This document shows, piece by piece, positions 24,959 through 33,472 of a stretch of 42,482 nt of DNA (within the stretch, counting starts at the first letter, position 1; each line of letters starts with the position of its first letter). The position numbers and the translations under genes were made by a program. The DNA is taken from contig LADW01000092.1 in assembly GCA_000961695.1 (NCBI GenBank), positions 1-42,482 on the forward strand, read 5' to 3'. Source of the DNA: Hyphomonadaceae bacterium BRH_c29 (lineage in GTDB: Bacteria; Pseudomonadota; Alphaproteobacteria; Caulobacterales; Hyphomonadaceae). The notes beneath the pieces are model-generated. The model made no database searches. It was given only the letters and a program-made list of their open reading frames with translations, and had not been told where the DNA came from.

Positions 24959-26728
24959 ATGGCCTACGAAGCTCCGATCGACGATATGGCATTCACCCTT
25001 CAGGCTGTTGCCGGCCTGTCGAAGCTGGAAGGCCTGCAGGGCTTTGAAGCCTACGATCCGGACCTGATTGCGCCCATTCTGGAAGAAGCGGCCAAGCTCG
25101 CCCGGGACGTTCTGGCCCCGCTGAACCAGAGCGGCGATGCCCATGGCGCCCAGCTGACCGATGACGGCGTGAAGGCTGCGCCGGGCTTTGCCGAGGCCTA
25201 TGCCCAGTTCCGCGATGGCGGCTGGATGGGCCTCGCCTTTCCGGAAGAATGGGGCGGACAGGGCTTGCCCAAGGCGCTCGCGCTGGCTGTGATGGAGATG
25301 GTTCACGGCGCCAACATGGCTTTCGGCCTCTGCCCGCTGCTCAGCTTTGGCGCCATCGAAGCACTGCTGCACCACGGCACCGACGCGCAGAAGCAGGCAT
25401 ATCTCCCGAATCTCGTCGCGGGCAACTGGACCGGCACGATGAACCTGACCGAGCCGCAGGCCGGCTCCGACGTTGGCGCGCTGAAGACGAAAGCCGTGCC
25501 GAACGAAGATGGCAGCTACGCGATCTCCGGCCAGAAGATCTACATCACCTGGGGCGACCATGACATCGCCGAGAATATCATTCACCTCGTACTGGCGCGC
25601 CTGCCGGATGCCCCGGCGGGCTCACGCGGCGTGTCGCTGTTCCTGGTGCCGAAAATCCTGCTCAACGAGGATGGCAGCCTCGGCGCGCGCAACAGCCTGA
25701 AATGTATCGGCCTTGAAAAGAAGATGGGCATCCATGCCTCCCCCACCTGCGTCATGGAATATGACGGGGCGACGGGCTGGCTGATCGGCGAGGCAAACAA
25801 GGGCCTGGCCTGCATGTTCACGATGATGAACGCCGCGCGCCTGAATGTCGGCCTCGAAGGCGTTGCCGTGGGTGAGGCGGCTTACCAGACCGCGTTCACC
25901 TACGCGCAGGAGCGCAAGCAGGGCAAGGCGCCGGGCGTCGAAGGCCCCGCCCCGATCCTGCACCATGCCGATGTGCGCCGTACCCTGACGACCATGCGTG
26001 CCCGCGTCGCAGCGGCCCGCGCCATCTGCTATGCCTGCGGTGTCGCCGCAGACCTTGCCGTGTCCGCACCGGACGAGCAGGCCCGTCATGCGGCCAAGCT
26101 GCGCGAAGACCTGCTGACCCCGATTGCCAAGGCCTGGTCCACCGATATGGGGGTCGACATTGCCAGCATGGGCGTGCAGATCCATGGCGGCATGGGCTTC
26201 ATGAACGAGACGCTGGCCGCCCAGCTCTATCGCGACTCCCGTATCGCGCCGATCTATGAAGGCACCAACGGCATTCAGGCGATTGATCTTGTTGGCCGCA
26301 AGCTGACCGGCACGAATGGCGAGTCCATGCGTCTCATCCTGGGCGACATCGACGCCACGATCCGCGAAGCCCGCGCGACGAACGAGCCGCAGCTCGTCCA
26401 GATCGCTGACCGCCTCCGCGCCGGGGCCGATGCTTTGCGTGAGGCAACCGACTGGATGCTGACCGCCATGAAAGAGCGCGATCAGGACAAGGCGCTCTCT
26501 GGCGCAACGGCCTATCTCGCGCTCGCGGGCGACGTGATCGGCGGACATTTCCTGACGAAAGCGGCCACCGCCGCGCGCAGCGGAGACCTTTCGGCCCGCG
26601 CCCGCAACCTCGCCCTGGCAGGCTTCTTCGCCGAAACAGCCCTCGCCTCCGTCCCCGGCCGCGTCCCCGGCATCACCGAAGGCGGCGCGACCTTCCTGGA
26701 GAACAGCGAGGCATTGTTTGGGGTTTGA
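24959..26728 (+). CDS. Acyl-CoA dehydrogenase, DmdC-type, C-terminal domain-containing
   Basis: A 589-residue ACAD with an N-terminal extension (AYEAPIDDMAFTLQ) and a long C-terminal helical part, the layout of the DmdC/3-methylmercaptopropanoyl-CoA dehydrogenase group, though many such genes act in ordinary fatty-acid breakdown. FAD-binding and substrate motifs: NLTEPQAGSDVG, GQKIYITWGDHD, QIHGGMGFMNE. The catalytic base is probably Glu434 in PIYEGTNGIQA. AAGAGGA lies 5 bases before ATG 24959. It is divergent from the YceI operon. No dmdA, dmdB or dmdD neighbours occur, so I do not call it DmdC by function. Confidence 0.92.
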   Translation: MAYEAPIDDMAFTLQAVAGLSKLEGLQGFEAYDPDLIAPILEEAAKLARDVLAPLNQSGDAHGAQLTDDGVKAAPGFAEAYAQFRDGGWMGLAFPEEWGGQGLPKALALAVMEMVHGANMAFGLCPLLSFGAIEALLHHGTDAQKQAYLPNLVAGNWTGTMNLTEPQAGSDVGALKTKAVPNEDGSYAISGQKIYITWGDHDIAENIIHLVLARLPDAPAGSRGVSLFLVPKILLNEDGSLGARNSLKCIGLEKKMGIHASPTCVMEYDGATGWLIGEANKGLACMFTMMNAARLNVGLEGVAVGEAAYQTAFTYAQERKQGKAPGVEGPAPILHHADVRRTLTTMRARVAAARAICYACGVAADLAVSAPDEQARHAAKLREDLLTPIAKAWSTDMGVDIASMGVQIHGGMGFMNETLAAQLYRDSRIAPIYEGTNGIQAIDLVGRKLTGTNGESMRLILGDIDATIREARATNEPQLVQIADRLRAGADALREATDWMLTAMKERDQDKALSGATAYLALAGDVIGGHFLTKAATAARSGDLSARARNLALAGFFAETALASVPGRVPGITEGGATFLENSEALFGV

Positions 26729-26883
26729 TTGGGGGACGGATCAACGCGCCATTGGCCTGAGCTCTAAATGGGTTTGCCCTGGCAGGATTGATGCTCGCGC
26801 GCGTTTTCGCGGAGACGCTGTTCTCACCGAGATCGAAAAAGCCCTGAACTGATCCAATGCTCGCGATGCCTCGTAGAAGAGGC

Positions 26884-27426
26884 ATGAAAAAGCAACTTCC
26901 CGTTCTCGCCCTCCTCGTCACGCTGACGGCCGCCTGCGCCACCCGGCCGCCGGTTCCGGACGCGGCAGGGGGCGATGCGTTCCAGATTGAGCAGGACCTC
27001 GCGGGCACGCATGTCGCCCGGGGCGAGTTCCGCGCCATCACAGGCCTCCGGCGGGGCTTCACGGCGACGCTGAATGGCTCGTCGGATGGCACGACGTTCA
27101 CGCTGGTCGAAGACTTCGTCTATGATGACGGAGAGCGGGATCGCAAGACCTGGCGGCTCGAACGCGTCGCGCCGGGCGAATATACCGGCACGCGCGAAGA
27201 TGTCGTCGGCGAGGCGCGCGGTTATCAGGATGGCGACGTATTCCGGCTCGAATATGACATCATCCTTCCCTCCGAAAAGGGCAAAGGCCGCAAGCTCCGG
27301 TTCCGCGATGTGCTCGCAAATTCGGGTGACGGCGCAGTGGTGAACAATGCAACAGTCGGCTGGTTCGGCTTCCGCGTCGGGTCTGTGTCGCTGGTGATCG
27401 AGCCTGAAGGCGTGTCCGCGGACTAG
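26884..27426 (+). CDS. DUF3833 family lipoprotein
   Basis: A 180-residue exported lipoprotein: signal MKKQLPVLALLVTLTAAC ends in a lipobox-like TAAC. The mature part matches DUF3833 in outline: GEFRAITGLRRGFTATLNG, EDFVYDDGERDRKTWRL, EYTGTREDVVGEARG and GWFGFRVGSVSLVIEP, a run of beta-strands. The function of the family is not known. The ATG at 26884 follows GAGG and gives the signal peptide directly; ATG 26857 would add a charged stretch. It faces the MFS gene tail to tail with an 11-base gap. Confidence 0.85.
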   Translation: MKKQLPVLALLVTLTAACATRPPVPDAAGGDAFQIEQDLAGTHVARGEFRAITGLRRGFTATLNGSSDGTTFTLVEDFVYDDGERDRKTWRLERVAPGEYTGTREDVVGEARGYQDGDVFRLEYDIILPSEKGKGRKLRFRDVLANSGDGAVVNNATVGWFGFRVGSVSLVIEPEGVSAD

Positions 27427-27437
27427 GCGCCGAAGGC

Positions 27438-28607
27438 TCAGGCCGGCAGCTTCGGCAGCGCTAGAAGCAAAAGAACCGACAGGCATGAAAACCCGGCCGC
27501 GACCATGGCCAGCGGTGCGATCCCGGCTGTCACAAAGGGCGCGGCAATCGCTGTACCGATGGCCGTCGTCGCAAGGATCGCGAGGATCATGAGGGCCGCG
27601 CCGCGCGCGTCATCTCCGTTCGAGGCGAGGATGGCGCGGAAAAATCCCGGCGGCCCGCGCAGGCCGAGGCCAAGGTTCACCGGCACGAACACAGCCGCGA
27701 TCACCAGCGTCCCGGTTCCGCCGCTGGCTCCATAGGCGGCGAGGCCCATCAGGCCGAGGGCCGACAGGATCGAGCCAGTAAGGATCATCCGCTCCGCCCC
27801 GAACATGTCTGCCAGCCGGCTTGCACTGTTGGCGGCGATGACGAAGAAAATGATGCCCGTTACCTGCATCACGATGAAGGCATTGAGGCTGGCGCCCAGT
27901 GCTTTCGTGATCATGGCTGGCGCGCCGAAGACGAAGATCAGCAGGCCGCCCAGCGTGAAGGCCTGTGTCAGGGCATAGCGCAGGTAGGTCGCATTCTTCA
28001 GCAGGCGGAAATAGCTGCCCGCGCCGCGCGTCGGTGGCGGAACGGGCAGGCTGGCGCGCTGCGCATGGATCAGCGCGGCAACGGCAAGGCTGAGCCCGGC
28101 GATGACATAGAAAGAACTGTTCCAGCCGAACGCGGCCAGCAGCCAGACGCCGACGACCGGGGCGAGGGCCGGCACAATAGACTCAATGCTGCCCATCAGG
28201 CCGATCGCCCGCACGGCGCGCGCCTCGTTGAACATGGCGCGGATCATGCCCGGCGCGAACACGGCAGCGGCTGAACCGCTGAGCCCGTGCAGGAAGCGCA
28301 AGGCGACAAGCGAAGGCAGGGACGGGGCCAGCGCGCAGGCGAGTGAGACGAGCGCGTAGGCGACGAGGCTGGACACCAGCAGAGTGCGCTGGTCCACCCG
28401 CGCGCCAAGTTCGCCGAACAGGATCAGACCGACGCAGCCGCCCGCGACAAACGCTGCCAGAACCAGCTGCGCCATGGCTGCGCTGCCGCCCAGTACATCC
28501 GGCAAGCCGGGCACGGCGGGCAGCACAAGGTCTGTCCCGGCAAGGCCGAGGGTCGTGCCGAGCAGGAGCAGGGCGAAAGCAAGCGAAGGGGCGGCGACCG
28601 GTTTCAT
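27438..28607 (-). CDS. MFS transporter, Bcr/CflA drug-resistance type
   Basis: A 389-residue inner-membrane exporter with twelve hydrophobic segments. The cytoplasmic loop between helices 2 and 3 reads GELGARVDQRTLLV, the MFS motif A region in degraded form, and a conserved helix 4 to 5 region ALRFLHGLSGSAAAVFAPGMIRAMF has the Bcr/CflA look. Members export bicyclomycin, chloramphenicol or sulfonamides; the substrate cannot be given. It is divergent from the pseudouridine synthase gene, and the shared promoter region holds four tandem 11-bp units. Confidence 0.86.
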   Translation of the reverse strand: MKPVAAPSLAFALLLLGTTLGLAGTDLVLPAVPGLPDVLGGSAAMAQLVLAAFVAGGCVGLILFGELGARVDQRTLLVSSLVAYALVSLACALAPSLPSLVALRFLHGLSGSAAAVFAPGMIRAMFNEARAVRAIGLMGSIESIVPALAPVVGVWLLAAFGWNSSFYVIAGLSLAVAALIHAQRASLPVPPPTRGAGSYFRLLKNATYLRYALTQAFTLGGLLIFVFGAPAMITKALGASLNAFIVMQVTGIIFFVIAANSASRLADMFGAERMILTGSILSALGLMGLAAYGASGGTGTLVIAAVFVPVNLGLGLRGPPGFFRAILASNGDDARGAALMILAILATTAIGTAIAAPFVTAGIAPLAMVAAGFSCLSVLLLLALPKLPA

Positions 28608-28669
28608 GGAGGCGGGCTTATCGAAGAAGTCGCGCGGCCTGTCGACCTCGGTTTCATGACGGTGGGCGG

Positions 28670-28713
28670 TTTATGTCGTGCTTATACGGTGTTTATGTCG
28701 TGTTTTATGTTGC
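28670..28713. repeat. Four tandem 11-bp units in a divergent promoter region
   Basis: On plus the units are TTTATGTCGTG, CTTATACGGTG, TTTATGTCGTG and TTTTATGTTGC, back to back. Units 1 and 3 are identical and 22 bp apart. A period of 11 puts each unit on the same face of the helix, as in direct-repeat operators. The region lies 63 bases before the MFS start and 97 before the pseudouridine synthase start; on minus the TATAAG and CATAAA parts could also serve as -10 elements. Confidence 0.6.
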
Positions 28714-28810
28714 CTGAGAGGCCTCTTATCCAACAGTGAGGGCGGGCTGTTGCCGGGCGGTGAGGGGGCCGATAAGACAGGCCCAGAAGCGGCAGGAAGC
28801 ACCGACCCCT

Positions 28811-29863
28811 ATGGCCTGGAAAAAGATGTACGAAGGCGCAGAGCCGCTGCGGATCAACAAATGGCTCGCCGAGGAGGGCGTCTGCTCGCGCCGCGAGGCC
28901 GATGCGCTGATCCTGAAGGGGCTGGTGAAGGTTGATGGCCAGGACGCCATTGCGGGCCAGAAGATCGAGGCCGGCCAGACCCTGACGCTGGAGCAGAAGG
29001 CGACCCGCCAGCTCGATAACAAGCTGTCGATCCTGTATCACAAACCCGTCGGAATCGTATCAGGTACACCAGAAGCGGGCGAAATCCCGGCAGTGCGCCT
29101 GATCACGGAAGAGACCCTGTCGGGCAAGGCCCACGCGATCCCGGGCCGCTACAACAAGCTCGCGCCGCTGGGCCGGCTGGACAAGGATTCGCGCGGCCTG
29201 CTGGTGATGTCGGAAGACGGCGTGCTGGCCAAGGCGCTGATCGGTCCGGCGAGCCAGGTCGACAAGGAATATATCGTCAAGGTGCGGGGCGAGGTGACTG
29301 AAGAGGCGCTGGCAAAGCTGCGCCACGGGCTGGAACTCGACGGGCGCAAACTGAAACCGGCGGGCGTGGAGCGGATCAAGGCGCAGGAACTGCGCTTCGT
29401 GCTGCACGAGGGCCGCAATCGCCAGATCCGCCGGATGTGCGATCTGGTCGGCCTGCGCGTCGTGGACCTGATGCGTGTGCGCATCGGCTCGCTGGAACTG
29501 GCAGGCCTGCCGGAAGGCAAATGGCGCCCGCTCAGCGGCAAGGAGCGTGAGGCTCTGCTGCAGGGCTACGCGCCGAGTGAAAAGGCAGAACGCCCGGCCC
29601 GAGCCGAGCGCCCTTCGCGGAGTGAGCGCTCCTCAAGAGGCGAACGTCCTGTCCGGGGCGAGCGGTCTGACCGGCCACCGCGGGGTGACCGTCCGGATCG
29701 TCCGCCGCGTTCGGGCAAGCCCGGCGGCAAGCCGATGGGCAAATCCGGCCCGCCGCGCGGGGATCGCAAGACCGAGCCAGCCGAGAAGCCCGTCAATCCG
29801 TTCCGGGGCGCGAACTTCAAGCGCACCAAGCTCGGCCCGCGCAAACGCACGCCGCTCAAGTGA
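28811..29863 (+). CDS. rRNA pseudouridine synthase, RsuA/RluB/RluF family
   Basis: A 350-residue RNA-modifying enzyme. Residues 13-60 are an S4 RNA-binding domain (RINKWLAEEGVCSRREAD ... VKVDG). The catalytic domain follows, with Asp124 in GRLDKDSRGLLVM as the nucleophile, KEYIVKVRG, and EGRNRQIRRMCDLVGL as the closing motif. The GRLDKDSRG form resembles RluF and RluB of 23S rRNA; the exact position modified is not certain. From about residue 260 a low-complexity tail rich in Arg, Pro, Gly and Ser (RPSRSERSSRGERPVRG and similar) extends to the end, likely a flexible RNA-binding tail. I start at ATG 28811, with a weak Shine-Dalgarno. Confidence 0.92.
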   Translation: MAWKKMYEGAEPLRINKWLAEEGVCSRREADALILKGLVKVDGQDAIAGQKIEAGQTLTLEQKATRQLDNKLSILYHKPVGIVSGTPEAGEIPAVRLITEETLSGKAHAIPGRYNKLAPLGRLDKDSRGLLVMSEDGVLAKALIGPASQVDKEYIVKVRGEVTEEALAKLRHGLELDGRKLKPAGVERIKAQELRFVLHEGRNRQIRRMCDLVGLRVVDLMRVRIGSLELAGLPEGKWRPLSGKEREALLQGYAPSEKAERPARAERPSRSERSSRGERPVRGERSDRPPRGDRPDRPPRSGKPGGKPMGKSGPPRGDRKTEPAEKPVNPFRGANFKRTKLGPRKRTPLK

Positions 29864-30360
29864 AAGACCTCGTCGTCATCATGGGCGTTGCCGGTTCCGG
29901 CAAGACCACGACCGGCGAGGCGCTTTCCGCCGCCACAGGCTGGCCCTTCATCGAGGCGGACGCGCATCATTCCGATGCGAACCGCGCAAAAATGGCTGCC
30001 GGAACACCCCTCACGGATGCGGACCGGGTGGACTGGGTCACCTCAATTTCCAGAGCTGTGGAGGCCGCGACCGCGCCGCGTCTTGTGCTCGCCTGTTCGG
30101 CCCTGACGCCGTTTGTGCAGACTGCGCTGCAGGACCAGTGCGGGCGGATGGTGCGCTTCGTCTGGCTGGACGTGCCGGAAGACCTGCTGGCTCAGCGCAT
30201 GACCACCCGGCCCGGCCATTTCATGCCGGTCAGCCTGCTTCGCAGCCAGCTCGACGCGCTGACGGTGCCGGCGGACGTGCTGCGTATGGATGGCACGCTG
30301 GCGCTGACCGATCTGGTGGCCGGCATACAGCAGGCCCTGCCGCCACTCGCCAGCGCCTGA
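29860..30360 (+). CDS. Gluconokinase
   Basis: A P-loop kinase of 166 residues that phosphorylates gluconate to 6-phosphogluconate for the Entner-Doudoroff or pentose phosphate route. Walker A is GVAGSGKTT at residues 9-17, followed by EADAHHSDANRAKMAAGTPL with the gluconate-binding region, LACSALTPFVQ and RPGHFMPVSLLRSQ as further GntK signatures. It begins with GTG at 29860, overlapping the TGA of the pseudouridine synthase gene by 4 bases (GTGA), so the two are translationally coupled. The internal ATG 29881 would cut the first strand and is less likely. Confidence 0.93.
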   Translation: MKDLVVIMGVAGSGKTTTGEALSAATGWPFIEADAHHSDANRAKMAAGTPLTDADRVDWVTSISRAVEAATAPRLVLACSALTPFVQTALQDQCGRMVRFVWLDVPEDLLAQRMTTRPGHFMPVSLLRSQLDALTVPADVLRMDGTLALTDLVAGIQQALPPLASA

Positions 30361-30408
30361 CCTTGCGTGACGGCTCGACGCCCTGACGGGCGGGCCTATT
30401 CTGCACGC

Positions 30409-31476
30409 ATGGACGGTTTCACCACAAAAACACCCAAGCGCCCCGGTCTCGACTATCTGCACGGCGAAGCCGCGCCGGATCATGGCGGGATGATGGAGAT
30501 TACGCCGCGTATCCAGTGGATCCGCATGTCGCTGCCTTTCTCATTGAAGTTCATCAATGTCTGGCTGGTCGACGATGGCGACGGCTGGACGATCATTGAT
30601 ACCGGCATGCCGCTGAAAGAGACGCGCGATGCCTGGACGCAGATCCTCGGGTCCCGTGTGACACCGGAGAAGCCGCTGAAGCGCGTCATCGTCACCCACA
30701 TGCACCCGGATCATGTCGGCTGCGCCGGCTGGCTCTGCCACAAACAGGGGGCCGATCTGTGGATGAGCCGGCTGGAATACACGACCTGCCGTCTGCTGGT
30801 GTCCGACACGGGCCGCGAGGCGCCTGAGGCGGGTGTCAGCTTCTACCGCAAGGCCGGTTGGGATGAGACGGCGCTGGACTATTACCGGGAGCGCTTTGGC
30901 GGCTTCGGGCGCGGCGTCTCGAAAATGCCGGACAGTTTCTTCCGGCTCAGCGACGGCGACACGTTCGAAATGGGCGGCGAGACCTGGGAAGTGATCACCG
31001 GCAATGGCCACTCGCCAGAGCATGCCTGCCTGTTCTGCCCGGCGCTGAACATCGTTGTGTCGGGCGACCAGTTGCTGCCGCGCATTTCGTCCAATGTGTC
31101 GGTGCATCCGACAGAGCCAGCGGCCAATCCGCTGCTGGACTGGATGTCGAGCTGCGAGAAGCTGCTGCAGCGCTTGCCTGAGGATGTGCTGGTGCTTCCG
31201 GCGCATAACGAGCCTTTCCGGGGTGCACACAAGCGCCTGCGCCATCTGATCGACGGGCATGAAGTGGCTTTGAGCCGGCTCAAACAGCGCCTTGCGGAGC
31301 GGCCGAGGACGGTGCTCGACACGTTCGTCGCCATCTTTGGTCGCAAGATCAATCCGGACGAACTCGGCATGGCGACCGGCGAAGCGCTGGCGCATCTTAA
31401 CTGCTTGATCTATCGCGGCGAGGTGAAAGCAGCGCCCGGACCGGACGGGGTGACGCTTTACAGTCTCACCACCTGA
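30409..31476 (+). CDS. MBL fold metallo-hydrolase
   Basis: A 355-residue metallo-beta-lactamase-fold hydrolase. The binuclear metal motif is His97-x-His99-x-Asp101-His102 in THMHPDHVG, with further His in ITGNGHSPEHACLF, Asp in VVSGDQLLPRISSNV and His in LVLPAHNEPFRGAH. A C-terminal helical part (about 285-355) is as seen in the group near BH0493-like/beta-lactamase-related proteins. Substrate unknown; thioesterases, lactonases and RNases share this fold. The start ATG at 30409 follows gluconokinase after 48 bases in the same direction; the earlier in-frame start at 30367 is not supported by a ribosome site. Confidence 0.9.
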   Translation: MDGFTTKTPKRPGLDYLHGEAAPDHGGMMEITPRIQWIRMSLPFSLKFINVWLVDDGDGWTIIDTGMPLKETRDAWTQILGSRVTPEKPLKRVIVTHMHPDHVGCAGWLCHKQGADLWMSRLEYTTCRLLVSDTGREAPEAGVSFYRKAGWDETALDYYRERFGGFGRGVSKMPDSFFRLSDGDTFEMGGETWEVITGNGHSPEHACLFCPALNIVVSGDQLLPRISSNVSVHPTEPAANPLLDWMSSCEKLLQRLPEDVLVLPAHNEPFRGAHKRLRHLIDGHEVALSRLKQRLAERPRTVLDTFVAIFGRKINPDELGMATGEALAHLNCLIYRGEVKAAPGPDGVTLYSLTT

Positions 31477-31570
31477 CCCGATTTACAGCGATTTGGCAGT
31501 TTTCGGCTTCGCAAGCAGCAGAGGTATCGTCTAAGAAAGCCCCTTGTTGCATCGGAAAAGCGAGGCCTCG

Positions 31571-32428
31571 ATGGCACGAGAAGGCGAAAAGGCCGCGCAG
31601 GGCGCCGAAGAGGAGCCCAGCACACTCGCCGATAAGGTGAAGCAGGAGCTGAAGGAATGGGGCGCCACGCTGGCCGTGTTCGTGCCCTTGTTCCTGATCT
31701 TCTCCGGCCTGGTTTACGAGCAGCGCGTGATTCCCTCGGAAAGCATGGTGCCGACACTTCAGGTCACGGACCGGGTGGCCGTTGCCAAGTGGGCCTATGG
31801 CTATGACCGCTATTCGCTGCCGTTCAGCATAGGCCGCTACCTGCCGATTCCCGATGGCCGCATCTTCGCCAGCACGCCAAAGCGCGGCGATGTGGTCGTG
31901 TTCGAGCATCCCCATGCCGGCAAAGTGATGATCAAGCGCGTGATCGGTCTGCCGGGTGACCAGATCCAGATGATCGATGAGCAGCTCTACATCAACGGAG
32001 AGCCGATCCCGAGCGAATACGAGCGCACCGTCCGTTACGTGCCGCATGGCACCAACTGGGTTGCGACTGCGCATGAGTGGCGCGAGACGGCCGAAGACGG
32101 CAAGAGCTGGATAACCGACCGCCAGGAAGCAGGCGACCGGGGCGACAATACAGTCCTGTTCATCGTGCCCAAGGGCCATCTGTTCATGATGGGCGACAAT
32201 CGTGACAACTCGCTCGACAGCCGTTTCCTGTCAGGACACTGCCCGCCGGTCGGGAATGTTGTGGATCGGGCAGGTTGCCCGCTTTCTGTCGACCCGAAGG
32301 ACGCCTCTGTCGGCTTTGTGCCCATGGATCACCTTATGGGACGGGCAGATACGGTGCTGATGAGCTTCTATCGCTGCAAGTTGATGGATGGCGAGAAGTG
32401 CCCGAAACGCGTCTGGAAAGGCCTCTAG
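31571..32428 (+). CDS. lepB: Signal peptidase I
   Basis: A 285-residue membrane-bound serine protease that cleaves signal peptides at the periplasmic face. One membrane segment (ATLAVFVPLFLIFSGLVY, about 32-49) follows a charged cytoplasmic N-terminus of about 30 residues. The catalytic pair is Ser58 in PSESMVPTL and Lys122 in VMIKRVIGLPGD; GDNRDNSLDSR completes the family boxes. E. coli LepB has two segments; a single one is typical of alphaproteobacterial enzymes. GAGG precedes the ATG at 31571. The C-terminal part has two Cys, in GHCPP and RAGCPL, possibly a disulfide. Transcribed alone in its region. Confidence 0.96.
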   Translation: MAREGEKAAQGAEEEPSTLADKVKQELKEWGATLAVFVPLFLIFSGLVYEQRVIPSESMVPTLQVTDRVAVAKWAYGYDRYSLPFSIGRYLPIPDGRIFASTPKRGDVVVFEHPHAGKVMIKRVIGLPGDQIQMIDEQLYINGEPIPSEYERTVRYVPHGTNWVATAHEWRETAEDGKSWITDRQEAGDRGDNTVLFIVPKGHLFMMGDNRDNSLDSRFLSGHCPPVGNVVDRAGCPLSVDPKDASVGFVPMDHLMGRADTVLMSFYRCKLMDGEKCPKRVWKGL

Positions 32429-32514
32429 CCCGGCCAAACCATGATTCCCGCCTTGTCGCTTCCGGCCAACATCGCTAGTGGCTGGAAGTTCCCAGGGCAT
32501 TTGACCCTAATTGA

Positions 32515-33135
32515 ATGAGACTGACGGACCGGATGGCGATGCCAGAAGCGACATCGACAGCACCCCGGCGCGGACCCATCGTGGTCTCGCGGCATGGCAA
32601 ACCGGCGCTCGACCGCACGGCGAAGCCACGCCTCGACTGGCGCCAATACAAAGACTGGTGGGCCCGCTACGAGGAAAGCCCGCTGGCCGATGGCCAGGTG
32701 GCGCCGCTGGACCTGATGGAAGCGGTGAAGGATGCAGACCTTGTGTTCGCGTCCGCCCGCCTCCGCGCCCAGCAGACCGCCGCCCGCGCCGCGCCGCACA
32801 TGACGGCCGCGTATGACTCGGTGTTCAATGAGGCCCCGCTGCCGCCGCCGATGATTCCGGGCGTGCGCTACTTGCCGAAGACGTGGAACATTCTCGCCCG
32901 CGCAGCCTGGCTGAACGGCCACGCGCTGGACGGCGAGAGCGTCGTGCAGGCGCGTCTGCGGGCCATGGACGCTGCGCAGAAGCTGCACGAGGCGTCAGAA
33001 GACACGAAAGTTTATCTGGCCGCGCATGGCTGGTTCAATCGCATGCTGCGCCCTGAGCTGAAAAGGCTCGGCTGGAAGTGCGTGCGCGATGGCGGGGATT
33101 CCTATTGGAGTTACCGCATCTACGAATACCGGTGA
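32515..33135 (+). CDS. Histidine phosphatase family protein
   Basis: A 206-residue protein with the histidine phosphatase (phosphoglycerate-mutase-like) signature RHG at residues 26-28 in VVSRHGKP and a distal His in YLAAHGWFNRML near residue 170. ASARLRAQQTA carries the supporting Arg. The aromatic segment WRQYKDWWARYE after the RHG box replaces the usual loop and is a feature of an alphaproteobacterial subgroup. The ATG at 32515 is used; ATG 32533 and 32539 also fit. Substrate unknown. It precedes xseB in the same direction after 84 bases. Confidence 0.85.
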   Translation: MRLTDRMAMPEATSTAPRRGPIVVSRHGKPALDRTAKPRLDWRQYKDWWARYEESPLADGQVAPLDLMEAVKDADLVFASARLRAQQTAARAAPHMTAAYDSVFNEAPLPPPMIPGVRYLPKTWNILARAAWLNGHALDGESVVQARLRAMDAAQKLHEASEDTKVYLAAHGWFNRMLRPELKRLGWKCVRDGGDSYWSYRIYEYR

Positions 33136-33219
33136 ATCCGGGTTCGAAATCGAAATGGAAAAGGTTGTGATGGGTCGGGCACCGCTCTAGTGTCCTGACT
33201 CTCCGAAACGTGAGGCGAC

Positions 33220-33465
33220 ATGGCAGACCCGAAGGAAAAACCCGTCGACAAGATGAGCTTCGAAGAAGCGCTTGCCGAACTGGAAGGCATCGTGCGCCAG
33301 CTTGAAGCTGGTGAAGTCGAGCTGGAAAAGTCGATCGCCATCTATGAACGCGGCGCAGCGCTGAAAGCGCATTGCGAAGCGCGCCTCAAGTCGGCGGAAC
33401 TGAAAGTCGAGCAGATCGTGCAGGGGGCTGGCGGCACCGCCACGGAACCCGCAAGCTTCGACTAG
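33220..33465 (+). CDS. xseB: Exodeoxyribonuclease VII small subunit
   Basis: An 81-residue protein with the XseB signature SFEEALAELEGIV followed by QLEAGEVELEKSI and YERGAALKAHCEARL, which together make the paired helices of the small subunit. Several copies bind one XseA to form the single-strand exonuclease VII. XseA is not in this window. The gene ends 7 bases before ispA, an arrangement common in alphaproteobacteria. Confidence 0.96.
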   Translation: MADPKEKPVDKMSFEEALAELEGIVRQLEAGEVELEKSIAIYERGAALKAHCEARLKSAELKVEQIVQGAGGTATEPASFD

Positions 33466-33472
33466 CCCGGAC

